DNA of 9,220 bases from Minisyncoccota bacterium (GCA_022844065.1 JALHML010000013.1:1-9220), one strand, 5' to 3'. Numbered from the stretch's first letter, positions 1 to 5,631 are shown. Numbers and translations are program-made. Notes: generated by a model not told the origin, from the sequence alone.

Positions 1-200
1 TTGTTGTTATCGAGCACAATCTTGATGTTATTAAGTCCGCGGACCACATCATCGACTTTGGTCCTGAGGGCGGAACCGGGGGCGGCAAGATAATCGCAAA
101 AGGTACTCCAGAGGAGGTTGCGGAGGTTGAGGGTTCCCATACGGGCGAGTATCTTGCGAAGCTTTTGAAGAAGCACAAGAAGCCGATGAAGAAGGGATAG
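1..200 (+). CDS. uvrA: UvrA excinuclease ABC subunit A, C-terminal end (partial)
   Basis: The last 65 codons of a gene that begins left of the window, read in the frame starting at base 3 and ending at TAG 198-200. UvrA is the ABC-type ATPase that finds DNA lesions and loads UvrB in nucleotide excision repair. The visible part shows the end of the second ATPase domain: [20 protein letters not shown] contains the H-loop histidine, followed by [21 protein letters not shown], a signature of UvrA C-termini. The tail is lysine-rich ([13 protein letters not shown]), shorter than in many UvrA proteins and without an obvious zinc motif. uvrC lies one small gene downstream, so the two repair genes are clustered. 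No terminator is evident between this stop and the next promoter. Identification is firm; only the tail can be judged. Confidence 0.95.
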   Translation, partial: VVIEHNLDVIKSADHIIDFGPEGGTGGGKIIAKGTPEEVAEVEGSHTGEYLAKLLKKHKKPMKKG

Positions 201-205
201 GCGTG

Positions 206-214
206 TGCTATCCT
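206..214 (+). promoter_or_regulatory. Extended -10 promoter for the 251 gene
   Basis: TGCTATCCT fits an extended -10 (TGnTATnnT). It lies just after the uvrA stop and about 36 nt before the next ATG, leaving room for a leader of about 30 nt that carries the Shine-Dalgarno GGGAGG. No clear -35 is seen. Confidence 0.45.
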
Positions 215-250
215 TAGGCTTTAGAACGGCTATTTGAAAGGGAGGGCTTC

Positions 251-583
251 ATGAACCGCAAGGTTTACTTAGACTGCACAAAGCTCGTGCGAGGATCGAG
301 GTGGGGAAAGCGGATGATTCCGAGGCTGCGCCAATATTGCAGATCTCGGTTCGCTGACTTTGACCCCTACATGTCCGACGAAGATCTCTTCGCGTTCTTG
401 TACGCAAAGAACACGAGCAACAACATGAATCGTGAGTCGGTGCGACTTCGCACAAGCGCGGAGTACACAAAATGGGTTGCTGGAGAACCGGCACCCGAAT
501 ACATGTGTTCATGGCTCCGTGTTGCTTTGAAGGATCGTCTGCACTATGCCGTCCAGCGGTGTCAGACCCCACTTGCAGCGTAA
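251..583 (+). CDS. Hypothetical 110-aa basic protein between uvrA and uvrC
   Basis: I do not recognise this family. The protein is 110 aa, rich in Arg and Lys in its first third (RGSRWGKRMIPRLRQYCRSR), with an acidic stretch YMSDEDLFAFLY near residues 40-51 and aromatic and basic residues to the end. No signal peptide or membrane segment is seen. The start ATG at 251 is well supported by a purine-rich Shine-Dalgarno (AAAGGGAGG) 5 to 6 nt upstream. The gene has its own extended -10 promoter and is closed by a strong terminator just after its TAA, so it is a single-gene unit inserted between two repair genes. A longer ORF on the opposite strand (249-1220) overlaps it and uvrC and is a shadow. 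The basic N-terminus would allow nucleic acid binding, but that is only a guess. Confidence 0.7.
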   Translation: MNRKVYLDCTKLVRGSRWGKRMIPRLRQYCRSRFADFDPYMSDEDLFAFLYAKNTSNNMNRESVRLRTSAEYTKWVAGEPAPEYMCSWLRVALKDRLHYAVQRCQTPLAA

Positions 584-590
584 TGTTAAG

Positions 591-612
591 GGCCCGCTCC
601 GGCGGGCCTTTT
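591..612 (+). terminator. Rho-independent terminator after the 251 gene
   Basis: Perfect 7-bp GC stem GGCCCGC / GCGGGCC with a TCCG loop, followed by TTTT. It separates the small gene from uvrC. Confidence 0.9.
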
Positions 613-632
613 CCAATAGGTACGTTAGCCGG

Positions 633-638
633 TAGGAT
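633..638 (+). promoter_or_regulatory. -10 box of uvrC, leaderless configuration
   Basis: TAGGAT ends exactly 6 nt before the uvrC ATG at 645. With the usual 6-7 nt from -10 to start site, transcription would begin at or next to the A of ATG. There is no Shine-Dalgarno. Confidence 0.4.
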
Positions 639-644
639 AGCTGC

Positions 645-1901
645 ATGGAACGAGCTGATCTCGCTAAGTTCAAACTCCCGGATTGTCCGGGGGTCTATCT
701 CTTTACCCAGGGAAAAGGAAGAGCAAAGAAGATTTTGTATGTCGGGAAGGCAACGTCGCTTCGCGATAGAGTGCGCTCGTATTTTGATATAGAGCTTATC
801 GCTACGAGAGGTCCACGTATTGTGGACATGGTAACCAAGGCTGATGGACTGTTGCACGAACCAACACCAACCGTACTTGAAGCCTTGGTGCGAGAGGCAG
901 CACTCATCCGGAAGCACTTGCCCCCTGCGAACTCCATGGGCAAGGACGACAAGACCTTCTTGTATGCCGTTATAACGGACGAAGAGATACCGCGCGTGCT
1001 TGCTATACGAGGTGCAGAACTCGATATGAAAGCCAAGAAGGTGATCATAACGGGAGTGAAGCTGAAGGCGATACACGGTCCATTCCCGTCTGGGTATCAG
1101 CTTCGCGAGGGCCTGAAGCTCATACGTCGCATATTCCCGTTCTATGACACACCGAAGCCGGTTGGCGAAGGGAACAAGCACCTTCAGGCGAAGGTAGAGT
1201 TCAACCGCCAGATCGGACACTATCCGAAGAATATGAGCCGTTCTGAATATATGCGCTCAATCAGGAACGTGTCGCTATTCCTTTCAGGACGAGTGAAGGC
1301 ACTCCGTGCGCAACTCACGCGCGATATGAAGACATTCGCTAAAGAAGAACGCTTTGAAGAAGCGGGTATCGTACGAAAGCAGCTTTTTGCACTTGATCAC
1401 ATTCAGGACGTATCGCTTATTAAAGAGGATCGTGGAGACGATCAAGGTCCACGTATTGAGGCCTACGACACAGCGCATATCTCCGGCACCAATGCGATTG
1501 GTGTTATGACCGTTGTAGAGAACGGGGTGCCCGTTAAGAAGGATTATCGGACCTTCAAGATCCAGGGTCTTGGTGGGAAGTCCTTGAACGACGACATAGC
1601 TTCCTTAAAAGAGATTCTTTCTCGCAGACTCGGGCATCCCGAGTGGCCGCTTCCGAAGGCATTTGTGGTTGATGGCGGGAAGACCCATAAGAAGGCAGCA
1701 GAGGATGTGCTCAAGGAAGTAGGTATTGGGCTTCCGGTTGTTGCGGTTGTGAAGGATGAGAAGCATCGGCCGCGTGAGGTACTTGGCGGTATGCGTGCAG
1801 GCGTGTCAGACGCTGATGCCGTGCTTGTAAATAGCGAGGCACATCGCTTTGCCCTCTCAAATCATCGCAAGGCACGTACACGGGCGATGCGCAAAATCTA
1901 A
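645..1901 (+). CDS. uvrC: UvrC excinuclease, minimal form without Fe-S cysteines and HhH
   Basis: UvrC makes the two incisions in nucleotide excision repair. Domains in order: GIY-YIG nuclease, residues about 14-105 (GVYLF, LYVGKATSLRDRVRSYF, Glu in LEALVREA); UVR motif that contacts UvrB, about 218-255 (KEERFEEAGIVRKQL); RNase H-like endonuclease, about 270-410, with D275 in AYDTAHISG, D316/D317 in SLNDDIASL, D343 in VVDGGK and H407 in SNHRKAR. All residues expected for both cuts are present. The protein is only 418 aa, against about 600 in E. coli: it stops right after HRKARTRAMRKI, so the C-terminal tandem helix-hairpin-helix region is absent. The four cysteines of the Fe-S cluster, which in E. 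coli UvrC follow the GPFPNGY segment, are also absent: after GPFPSGY the region about 170-200 has no Cys, and the protein has a single Cys (C14). The reading frame is intact, so this is a reduced form rather than a pseudogene. The start follows a -10 box with no Shine-Dalgarno. Confidence 0.95.
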   Translation: MERADLAKFKLPDCPGVYLFTQGKGRAKKILYVGKATSLRDRVRSYFDIELIATRGPRIVDMVTKADGLLHEPTPTVLEALVREAALIRKHLPPANSMGKDDKTFLYAVITDEEIPRVLAIRGAELDMKAKKVIITGVKLKAIHGPFPSGYQLREGLKLIRRIFPFYDTPKPVGEGNKHLQAKVEFNRQIGHYPKNMSRSEYMRSIRNVSLFLSGRVKALRAQLTRDMKTFAKEERFEEAGIVRKQLFALDHIQDVSLIKEDRGDDQGPRIEAYDTAHISGTNAIGVMTVVENGVPVKKDYRTFKIQGLGGKSLNDDIASLKEILSRRLGHPEWPLPKAFVVDGGKTHKKAAEDVLKEVGIGLPVVAVVKDEKHRPREVLGGMRAGVSDADAVLVNSEAHRFALSNHRKARTRAMRKI

Positions 1902-1920
1902 CGCTCTACTGTATAGGTGC

Positions 1921-1929
1921 TGGTATACT
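1921..1929 (+). promoter_or_regulatory. Extended -10 promoter of ddl, near-leaderless
   Basis: TGGTATACT is a good extended -10. It ends 8 nt before the ATG at 1938, predicting a 5' leader of 0-2 nt. It also argues against the in-frame GTG at 1917, which would lie upstream of the promoter. Confidence 0.55.
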
Positions 1930-1937
1930 CATGCTAT

Positions 1938-2912
1938 ATGAGAGGCACTGTCGTTGGTGTATTGCGGGGTGGTCCATCAAAGGAACACGAGGTGTCCTTA
2001 AAGACGGGACACGCCATCATCACGAATCTTCCTGAAGGTGCGTATACAACCAGGGACATTTATATAGACAAGGAAGGAGCATGGCACGAGCGTGGTCGCC
2101 CGACGACGCCCGACCGGGTCCTGCCTTCGGTTGACGTTGTTGTTATCGGTCTGCACGGCGAATACGGAGAGGACGGGGAAGTTCAGAAGCTCCTTGAGCG
2201 CTACGGAGTGCCGTATACGGGATCTGACTCGTTTGGTTCCTATATTGCGATGCATAAGGTACTCACCAAGGAGCGCGCAAAGGATATTGGACTCCTTACG
2301 CCAAAGTATCGATTCATTGAGGAAGGGAACGACACGCATGCGGCAGCTATGGAGATTGTCCGTTCCTTCCATCAGCCGGTTATCGTAAAGCCACTTCGCT
2401 GGGGCTCGTCTGTTGGTATTACGATTGTAGGTGGTTTCCAGCCAGTACACCAGGCCATTGATTCGCTGTTGGCTGGCGGCGCGGGTGGGGTACTTGTTGA
2501 GGAGCTTATCCGGGGAACTGAAGCAACGGCAGGAGTTGTTGAGGGTCTTCGTGGAGAAGCGCTTTACGCACTTCCTCCTATTGAGATTATTCCACCCGAA
2601 CGTGATTTCTTCTCGTACAACGCAAAGTACTCGGGCGCCACGCGTGAGATTGTTCCGGGACGCTTTGCGAAGCCCGTTCAGGAGGAGCTGATGCGTATGG
2701 CAAAGGCTATGCACGAGGAGTTGGGTCTCCGACATTATTCGCGTTCTGATTTCATGGTCTCGCCGAAGGGAATCTATTTCATCGAGACCAACACACTCCC
2801 TGGCATGACATCGGAATCCTTGCTTCCGAAGTCCTTGGCAGCAATTGGGGTGTCATTCCCGGAGTTTCTGTCCCATCTCGTGGACCTTGCCCTAAAGAGC
2901 AAGAAACGATAA
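1938..2912 (+). CDS. ddl: D-alanine--D-alanine ligase
   Basis: A 324-aa ATP-grasp enzyme of the cytoplasm that joins two D-Ala residues with ATP to give the dipeptide of the peptidoglycan stem. Length is normal for the family. Motifs in order: N-terminal VGVLRGGPSKEHEVSLKTG; VVVIGLHGEYGEDGEVQ; PYTGSDSFGSYIAMHKVLTK; the ATP-grasp lysine in PVIVKPLRWGSSVGI; VLVEELIRGTEAT; DFFSYNAKYSG; SRSDF; and the Mg-binding ETNTLPGMTSESL (usually EVNTLPGMT) near the C-terminus. I chose ATG 1938 over the in-frame GTG at 1917 because family members begin within a few residues of the VGVLxGG strand and the -10 box lies between the two. There is no Shine-Dalgarno. The gene follows uvrC by 36 nt but has its own promoter. 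Its presence implies that the cell makes peptidoglycan. Confidence 0.96.
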   Translation: MRGTVVGVLRGGPSKEHEVSLKTGHAIITNLPEGAYTTRDIYIDKEGAWHERGRPTTPDRVLPSVDVVVIGLHGEYGEDGEVQKLLERYGVPYTGSDSFGSYIAMHKVLTKERAKDIGLLTPKYRFIEEGNDTHAAAMEIVRSFHQPVIVKPLRWGSSVGITIVGGFQPVHQAIDSLLAGGAGGVLVEELIRGTEATAGVVEGLRGEALYALPPIEIIPPERDFFSYNAKYSGATREIVPGRFAKPVQEELMRMAKAMHEELGLRHYSRSDFMVSPKGIYFIETNTLPGMTSESLLPKSLAAIGVSFPEFLSHLVDLALKSKKR

Positions 2913-2931
2913 AGTTCAGGAGTTCCCGAAA

Positions 2932-3004
2932 GGGCCGTTAGCTCAGTTGGTAGAGCATCTCATTTGCAATGAGAGGGTCGCAGGTTCGAATCCTGTACGG
3001 TCCA
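2932..3004 (+). tRNA. tRNA-Ala (anticodon TGC)
   Basis: Complete cloverleaf of 73 nt. Acceptor stem GGGCCGT / ACGGTCC contains the G3:U70 wobble pair that identifies alanine tRNAs. D arm GCTCAGTTGGTAGAGC, anticodon stem TCTCA / TGAGA with loop TTTGCAA (anticodon TGC), T arm GCAGG-TTCGAAT-CCTGT. Discriminator A at 3004 is followed by CCC, so the 3' CCA is not fully encoded and must be added by the CCA enzyme. It lies 19 nt after ddl. It is also the last housekeeping gene before the accessory region, the usual position of an island attachment site, though I see no duplicated tRNA end in the window. Confidence 0.98.
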
Positions 3005-3013
3005 CCCTAGAAG

Positions 3014-3044
3014 ACAAAGGCGCTGTAATGGCGTCTTTTGTTTT
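3014..3044 (+). terminator. Probable terminator after tRNA-Ala
   Basis: ACAAAGGCGC can pair with GCG-T-CTTTTGT (one bulged T, one G:T pair) around a 7-nt loop, followed by TTTT. Only moderately GC-rich, so moderate strength. Confidence 0.5.
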
Positions 3045-3310
3045 GAATACACACGCTACTTCTGCTGTTCCATAATCTTTCCCACCAATACAGCACCCCA
3101 ATGTATTTGACTTTATATATTTATAATGCTCTATTTATTCTGGAGCTGCCCTAAGATGAGATAGAGGCAAACCGGGAGTGGAAGATTACCCGTCCCTAAG
3201 GCCGCAGGCCAGCAGGACCGCATGAACCATCCATCGAACGCACTACTGTTTGGGGGATCTCCTCCCCTAGGCGACCTGGAAACAGGTTCTCAAATCAGGA
3301 GCAACTCACA
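3045..3310 (+). promoter_or_regulatory. Noncoding stretch with -10 box and possible structured leader of the 3311 gene
   Basis: No convincing gene in this 266-nt stretch. Bases 3045-3115 are plain. TATAAT at 3122-3127 is a perfect -10 box, without a proper -35 (a TTGACT at 3107 is only 9 nt away). If it is used, the mRNA has a leader of about 175 nt. That leader is GC-richer than its surroundings and holds several potential hairpins: TGCCCT / AGaGGCA (3147-3169), CGGG / CCCG around 3173-3192, a GGGG / CCCC pair around 3251-3268, and ACCTG-GAAA-CAGGT (3274-3287) with a GNRA tetraloop. It ends in the Shine-Dalgarno of the 3311 gene. It could be a riboswitch, a protein-binding leader or an independent small RNA. 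I matched it to no family known to me. Confidence 0.35.
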
Positions 3311-3544
3311 ATGTGGGTAAAAGTTTTTATCTTTGACGGTGATCAGATGTGTAGCGAGCACAGCAAACGTGAGCTGTGCAAGCTAAGCAACTACCTCACC
3401 TTCCTCACGGAAAGTGGCGTTGAGTACTCAGTTACGTGGTTACAATCCGCGACAGATACGGTTGCCTGGAACGACAACCACTATGTCGATCTTACGTTGA
3501 CCGCAATCGTCACGGATACAAGAGTTCGTCCTTCCGATCAGTAG
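3311..3544 (+). CDS. Hypothetical 77-aa protein with long leader
   Basis: Unknown family. The 77-aa product starts MWVKVFIFDGDQMC, has a charged middle (EHSKRELCKLSNYLTF) and a beta-like second half (VEYSVTWLQ, HYVDLTLTAIVTD). Its strand-helix-strand look could be a small alpha/beta fold. FDGDQ superficially recalls the DxD of HAD enzymes, but the protein is far too short for that. ATG 3311 is supported by AGGAG 9 nt upstream, and a strong terminator follows the TAG. Gene, long leader and terminator form a self-contained transcription unit between the tRNA and the repeat-bounded array. It has no repeat of the downstream type on either side, so I place it outside the array. Confidence 0.6.
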   Translation: MWVKVFIFDGDQMCSEHSKRELCKLSNYLTFLTESGVEYSVTWLQSATDTVAWNDNHYVDLTLTAIVTDTRVRPSDQ

Positions 3545-3570
3545 TACCTGGGGCTTATTAGTCCCAATGG

Positions 3571-3610
3571 CCCCCGTCCTAGCGCAAGTTAGGACGGGGG
3601 TTAAGTTTTT
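3571..3610 (+). terminator. Strong Rho-independent terminator after the 3311 gene
   Basis: Perfect 11-bp stem CCCCCGTCCTA / TAGGACGGGGG with loop GCGCAAGT, then TTAAGTTTTT. No T-run follows on the minus strand, so it serves + transcripts. Confidence 0.93.
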
Positions 3611-3678
3611 CCACCTTAAGAAAATTACCGCCACCCTGATTCCAACAAAACAGTTCGATGCCTACTCTCATAGCAAGA

Positions 3679-4209
3679 CTATTCATTAATGGGCCTGTAT
3701 CTAGTTATAAACTGCCTCATTAGGCTTACTACCGCGCCGAGTTCTTCTCTGCCTTCGGGCTTCATGAGCGGGTGCATAAGCGCGTATCCTCGCGCATCCT
3801 CTTCAAACTCGGCTCTGTTTGCATCAAAGTGCACAACCACCTGATTTCTTAAATCAGAGATCGAGTCCTGAAATTGCTTCCATTTCTCCTCTGTCCACTT
3901 CAACTCTGAACGTACATAGCCAAGCATGTCGTTTCTAATGGACACCACTCTTTCGTCATGATTTGAGCACATTTTTTCGACTAATCCTCTGCCTTTGTTA
4001 AAAACTCGCATGTAATAGACTGCCGGGAAATCAAACGAAATCCTGCAACTATGAAAGGCTAGATCATAAGGGAGACATCTTTCCTCAGAAAATAACTCTT
4101 GGTTTAGGTAATTGCAGAGATTTAAAGCACATTGAGCGTCATGCAGGGAAACACCCCACTCGTGGATTCTGTTATAGACTTCTATTTCAAGGCGTTCACT
4201 CTTTTCCAT
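3679..4209 (-). CDS. HEPN-like protein with an RxxxxxH motif (hypothetical)
   Basis: A 176-aa, mostly helical soluble protein. Residues 115-130 read DSISDLRNQVVVHFDA. The R121-N-x4-H127 arrangement on a predicted helix, with LRN before and HFD after, resembles the catalytic Rx4-6H motif of HEPN ribonuclease domains such as those of the AbiU2 type (LRNKVIAH-like). HEPN proteins are often RNases in toxin-antitoxin, abortive infection or CRISPR systems. No nucleotidyltransferase (MNT) antitoxin partner is adjacent; the 3311 gene is on the other strand. The rest is rich in Trp, Glu and Lys (LKWTEEKWKQFQ) and has scattered Cys without a zinc pattern. The start is set by the -10 TATAAT 6 nt upstream; no Shine-Dalgarno. 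This gene looks lower in GC than its neighbours. The HEPN call rests on one motif and the helical context, so it is tentative; the ORF itself looks real. Confidence 0.6.
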   Translation of the reverse strand: MEKSERLEIEVYNRIHEWGVSLHDAQCALNLCNYLNQELFSEERCLPYDLAFHSCRISFDFPAVYYMRVFNKGRGLVEKMCSNHDERVVSIRNDMLGYVRSELKWTEEKWKQFQDSISDLRNQVVVHFDANRAEFEEDARGYALMHPLMKPEGREELGAVVSLMRQFITRYRPINE

Positions 4210-4215
4210 ATACTA

Positions 4216-4224
4216 ATTATAGCA
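4216..4224 (-). promoter_or_regulatory. Extended -10 promoter of the HEPN-like gene, leaderless
   Basis: On the minus strand this reads TGCTATAAT, a consensus extended -10. Exactly 6 nt separate it from the ATG at 4209, which predicts that transcription starts at the start codon. Confidence 0.65.
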
Positions 4225-4244
4225 ACTAGGATATTTGGAGTTTT

Positions 4245-4274
4245 GTTCCAACATCGTCCCAGACTGCCAGCAAT
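4245..4274 (+). repeat. Intergenic array repeat R1
   Basis: Full copy: left block GTTCCAACATCGTCCCA plus GACTGC and right block CAGCAAT. It sits between the divergent HEPN-like and DUF1653 genes and contains neither promoter. Identical over 30 bp to R5 (6630). Confidence 0.9.
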
Positions 4275-4278
4275 TAAA

Positions 4279-4287
4279 TGCTACAGT
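4279..4287 (+). promoter_or_regulatory. Extended -10 promoter of the DUF1653 gene, leaderless
   Basis: TGCTACAGT (TGn plus TACAGT) starts 5 nt after repeat R1 and ends 6 nt before the ATG at 4294. No Shine-Dalgarno is present. Confidence 0.5.
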
Positions 4288-4293
4288 TTAGAT

Positions 4294-4536
4294 ATGAGTA
4301 AAAAGGAAGACATCCAATCAGGGAAAACATACGAGCACTACAAAGGAGGTCTCTACACCGTCCTTTTCGTGACAGAAGAGACCACGAACGCACGCAAAGG
4401 TAACAGTGGAGGAGTTGTATATGTGTCTCGTACTTATGGAAAGATCAAGCACCGCGACCTTGATGAGTTTGTAGAGGAAATCGAATGGCCTGATGGTGTC
4501 GTGCGCCCCCGTTTCGTGCTTTCGGAAAAGGAATAG
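4294..4536 (+). CDS. DUF1653 domain protein
   Basis: An 80-aa protein that is essentially one DUF1653 domain. The family pattern is visible: YEHYKGGLYTVLFV at residues 13-26, GVVYVSRTYGKIKHRDLDEF at 40-59 (family VVYxxLYG...WxRPxxMF) and DGVVRPRF at 67-74. DUF1653 proteins are small, single-domain and of unknown function, common in bacteria and phages. The family's usual His-Ser-Glu-Thr after the second strand is changed to ETTNARKGNSG here. I took ATG 4294 rather than the upstream in-frame ATG at 4132, because the longer form would run through repeat R1 and the divergent promoters, and the family motif starts just after 4294. Its own extended -10 sits 6 nt upstream. The cupin gene follows after 38 nt in the same direction and may share transcripts. 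Confidence 0.88.
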   Translation: MSKKEDIQSGKTYEHYKGGLYTVLFVTEETTNARKGNSGGVVYVSRTYGKIKHRDLDEFVEEIEWPDGVVRPRFVLSEKE

Positions 4537-4562
4537 CTACCCAGCATTTCAGGCAATCCTAG

Positions 4563-4568
4563 TATAGT
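4563..4568 (+). promoter_or_regulatory. -10 box of the cupin gene, leaderless
   Basis: TATAGT ends exactly 6 nt before the ATG at 4575. No Shine-Dalgarno. It would allow the cupin to be transcribed separately from the DUF1653 gene. Confidence 0.5.
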
Positions 4569-4574
4569 TAGTGT

Positions 4575-4916
4575 ATGCAAATAGTCCGAAAGGAATCAGC
4601 AGAAAGGTTTGAGGACGGGACAGTCTTCGATGCTTCTGAATATCACACGTCAGACAAGGATATTAATACTGCCCGAATCAAAATACGGGGCCGGTACCCA
4701 GTGACCGGCTTTATGCGGAACACGAAGGTTAAGGAGATTGTCTACATTGAAGCTGGGTCCGGAGGTGTGACGATTAATGGCACAAGCCAGGAAGTCAAAG
4801 AAGGAGATGTGGTTTTCTTTGGTGCGAATGAGACGGTTGCCTGGGATGGAAACTTTACCCTTATAACCACCTGTACTCCTGCATGGTCTAAAGGCCAGCA
4901 TGAGTTCCTTCCATAA
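4575..4916 (+). CDS. Small single-domain cupin protein
   Basis: A 113-aa protein with one cupin barrel. Motif 1 region: [19 protein letters not shown] (residues 51-69), with the usual glutamate and the glycines of the barrel turn. Motif 2 region: [20 protein letters not shown] (74-93). The C-terminal [18 protein letters not shown] resembles a recurrent tail of small bacterial cupins (CTPAW..QH). The histidine pair of cupin motif 1 is not present (MRNTKVKE instead of HxHx3-4E), so the classical metal site is incomplete. It may be non-metal or a sugar- or ligand-binding form. No specific substrate can be named. The TAA stop is 2 nt before repeat R2, one of three + genes that end right at a repeat. 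The start ATG follows a -10 box by 6 nt. Confidence 0.88.
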   Translation: MQIVRKESAERFEDGTVFDASEYHTSDKDINTARIKIRGRYPVTGFMRNTKVKEIVYIEAGSGGVTINGTSQEVKEGDVVFFGANETVAWDGNFTLITTCTPAWSKGQHEFLP

Positions 4917-4918
4917 AG

Positions 4919-4947
4919 GTTTCAACATCGTCCCATACCCCAGCACC
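4919..4947 (+). repeat. Intergenic array repeat R2 (diverged)
   Basis: GTTTCAACATCGTCCCA then TACCC and CAGCA. One substitution in the left block (GTTT for GTTC), one base shorter in the centre. It begins 2 nt after the cupin stop. Confidence 0.85.
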
Positions 4948-4960
4948 CAAACCTTCAAGG

Positions 4961-4989
4961 TCGACATTAATATGGCGCTCTAGTACTGT
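4961..4989 (+). promoter_or_regulatory. Possible -35/-10 promoter of the ClpX-type zinc finger gene
   Basis: TCGACA (4961-4966) and TACTGT (4984-4989) are 17 nt apart. The -10 is weak. The resulting leader of about 28 nt would carry the GAAAGGA ribosome site before ATG 5024. Confidence 0.3.
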
Positions 4990-5023
4990 TCATGCAGAAG
5001 CAATCAAGCTGAATGAAAGGACT

Positions 5024-5311
5024 ATGAGTATGAAGAGTACCAAACGGCCTGACATCAAATCCCTCATTGTTGAGGACGATGCAAGCAGACATCTCGAAAG
5101 CCTCACCATGGTGGCGCGCTTGGCGTCTATTCTGCAAGCCGATTCCTTCGTCACTACTAATGAGGAACGACTATGCCACTGCTCTTTCTGTGGGAAGTCG
5201 CAGAAGGAGGTCCGTGTGCTCATCGCAGGACCTACCGTCTTCATCTGCAACGACTGTGTTGATCTCTGCAACGATATTGTTGCGGAGCAACCGCCAAAAA
5301 CCGCAGATTAG
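5024..5311 (+). CDS. Stand-alone ClpX-type C4 zinc finger protein
   Basis: A 95-aa protein whose residues about 51-87 are the zinc-binding domain otherwise found at the N-terminus of the ClpX unfoldase: [18 protein letters not shown], then [15 protein letters not shown]. The four ligands are C53 and C56 (CxxC) and C75 and C78 (CxxC); C51 and C82 are extra, C82 also being typical of ClpX. In ClpX this domain forms dimers and binds substrates and adaptors. Here no AAA+ ATPase follows: the protein ends eight residues after the domain. The first 50 residues are helical and unrecognised ([18 protein letters not shown]). A role as adaptor, decoy or regulator of the cell's ClpXP is possible but inferred. 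ATG 5024 has GAAAGGA a few nt upstream; ATG 5030 is an alternative. A strong terminator follows. The minus-strand 5631 gene shares the same repeat-bounded module. Confidence 0.88.
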   Translation: MSMKSTKRPDIKSLIVEDDASRHLESLTMVARLASILQADSFVTTNEERLCHCSFCGKSQKEVRVLIAGPTVFICNDCVDLCNDIVAEQPPKTAD

Positions 5312-5341
5312 TTCTGTCTTAATCTATATGTGATTGAATGG

Positions 5342-5369
5342 ACGGGGGAGAAATCCCCCGTTTTCTTTA
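5342..5369 (+). terminator. Strong terminator after the zinc finger gene
   Basis: 8-bp stem ACGGGGGA / TCCCCCGT with a GAAA tetraloop, followed by TTTCTTTATTT. Confidence 0.93.
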
Positions 5370-5390
5370 TTTAGATAGGGTATACATTCC

Positions 5391-5424
5391 AAAAAGTACA
5401 CCTCCAGCGGTCTCGCTGGAGGTG
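5391..5424 (-). terminator. Strong terminator of the 5631 minus-strand gene
   Basis: Perfect 11-bp stem CACCTCCAGCG / CGCTGGAGGTG with a 4-nt loop. On the minus strand it is followed by TACTTTTTGG. It lies 12 nt past the gene's stop and back to back with the + strand terminator at 5342. Confidence 0.9.
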
Positions 5425-5436
5425 GTTGTCTAGTAT

Positions 5437-5631
5437 TTAAGCGTGGCGTGCAATCAGTCCAAGCTCGTGGGTCGTGAGACCCAGTTGCTCGGCAGTGAGA
5501 CCGCGCTTCAGGTCCTTCTCCAGTCTTACCATCATGACTGAAGTCTTGTCTCCTGCATGGAGAGCCTGGAGAAGGTACTGGGCGTTTTCCTTCGCTACAG
5601 CCAGAACGCCTGGCGTAATTGATTTTGCCAT
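5437..5631 (-). CDS. Hypothetical 64-aa helical protein
   Basis: Unknown family. The 64-aa protein is almost certainly all-helical: MAKSITPGVLAVAKENAQYLLQALHAGDKTS, then VMMVRLEKDLKRGLTAEQLGLTTHELGLIARHA. The second half, GLTAEQLGLTTHELGLIARH, has the feel of a helix-turn-helix or a small helical bundle but matches no motif I can name. The start ATG at 5631 is preceded at about 10 nt by AAGGGA, a plausible ribosome site. A TATGCT further upstream on the minus strand (around 5665) may be its -10. A dedicated strong terminator follows the gene, which supports it as real. It faces the zinc finger gene convergently inside one R2-R3 module. Confidence 0.65.
   Translation of the reverse strand: MAKSITPGVLAVAKENAQYLLQALHAGDKTSVMMVRLEKDLKRGLTAEQLGLTTHELGLIARHA

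Noticed and set aside
249..1220. 323-aa minus-strand ORF
   Set aside because: Antisense to the 251 gene and uvrC, both well supported; its translation has no recognisable domain and is a coding shadow.
645..1901. uvrC as a truncated pseudogene
   Set aside because: The frame is open with all nuclease residues present, and no HhH coding sequence follows in any frame before ddl, so a reduced functional form is more likely.
1998..2735. 245-aa minus-strand ORF
   Set aside because: Antisense shadow of ddl, with no motifs.
3107..3127. TTGACT plus TATAAT as a full sigma-70 promoter
   Set aside because: The two boxes are only 9 nt apart, so they cannot act together; only the -10 box is retained.
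3639..3647. ATTCCAACA as a further repeat copy at the left edge of the array
   Set aside because: Only eight bases match the left block (TTCCAACA) and the rest differs (AAACAGTTCG). A chance match of this length is not unlikely in 9 kb.
4132..4293. Upstream extension of the DUF1653 gene to ATG 4132
   Set aside because: It would cover the start of the divergent HEPN-like gene, both promoters and repeat R1; the family domain starts after ATG 4294.
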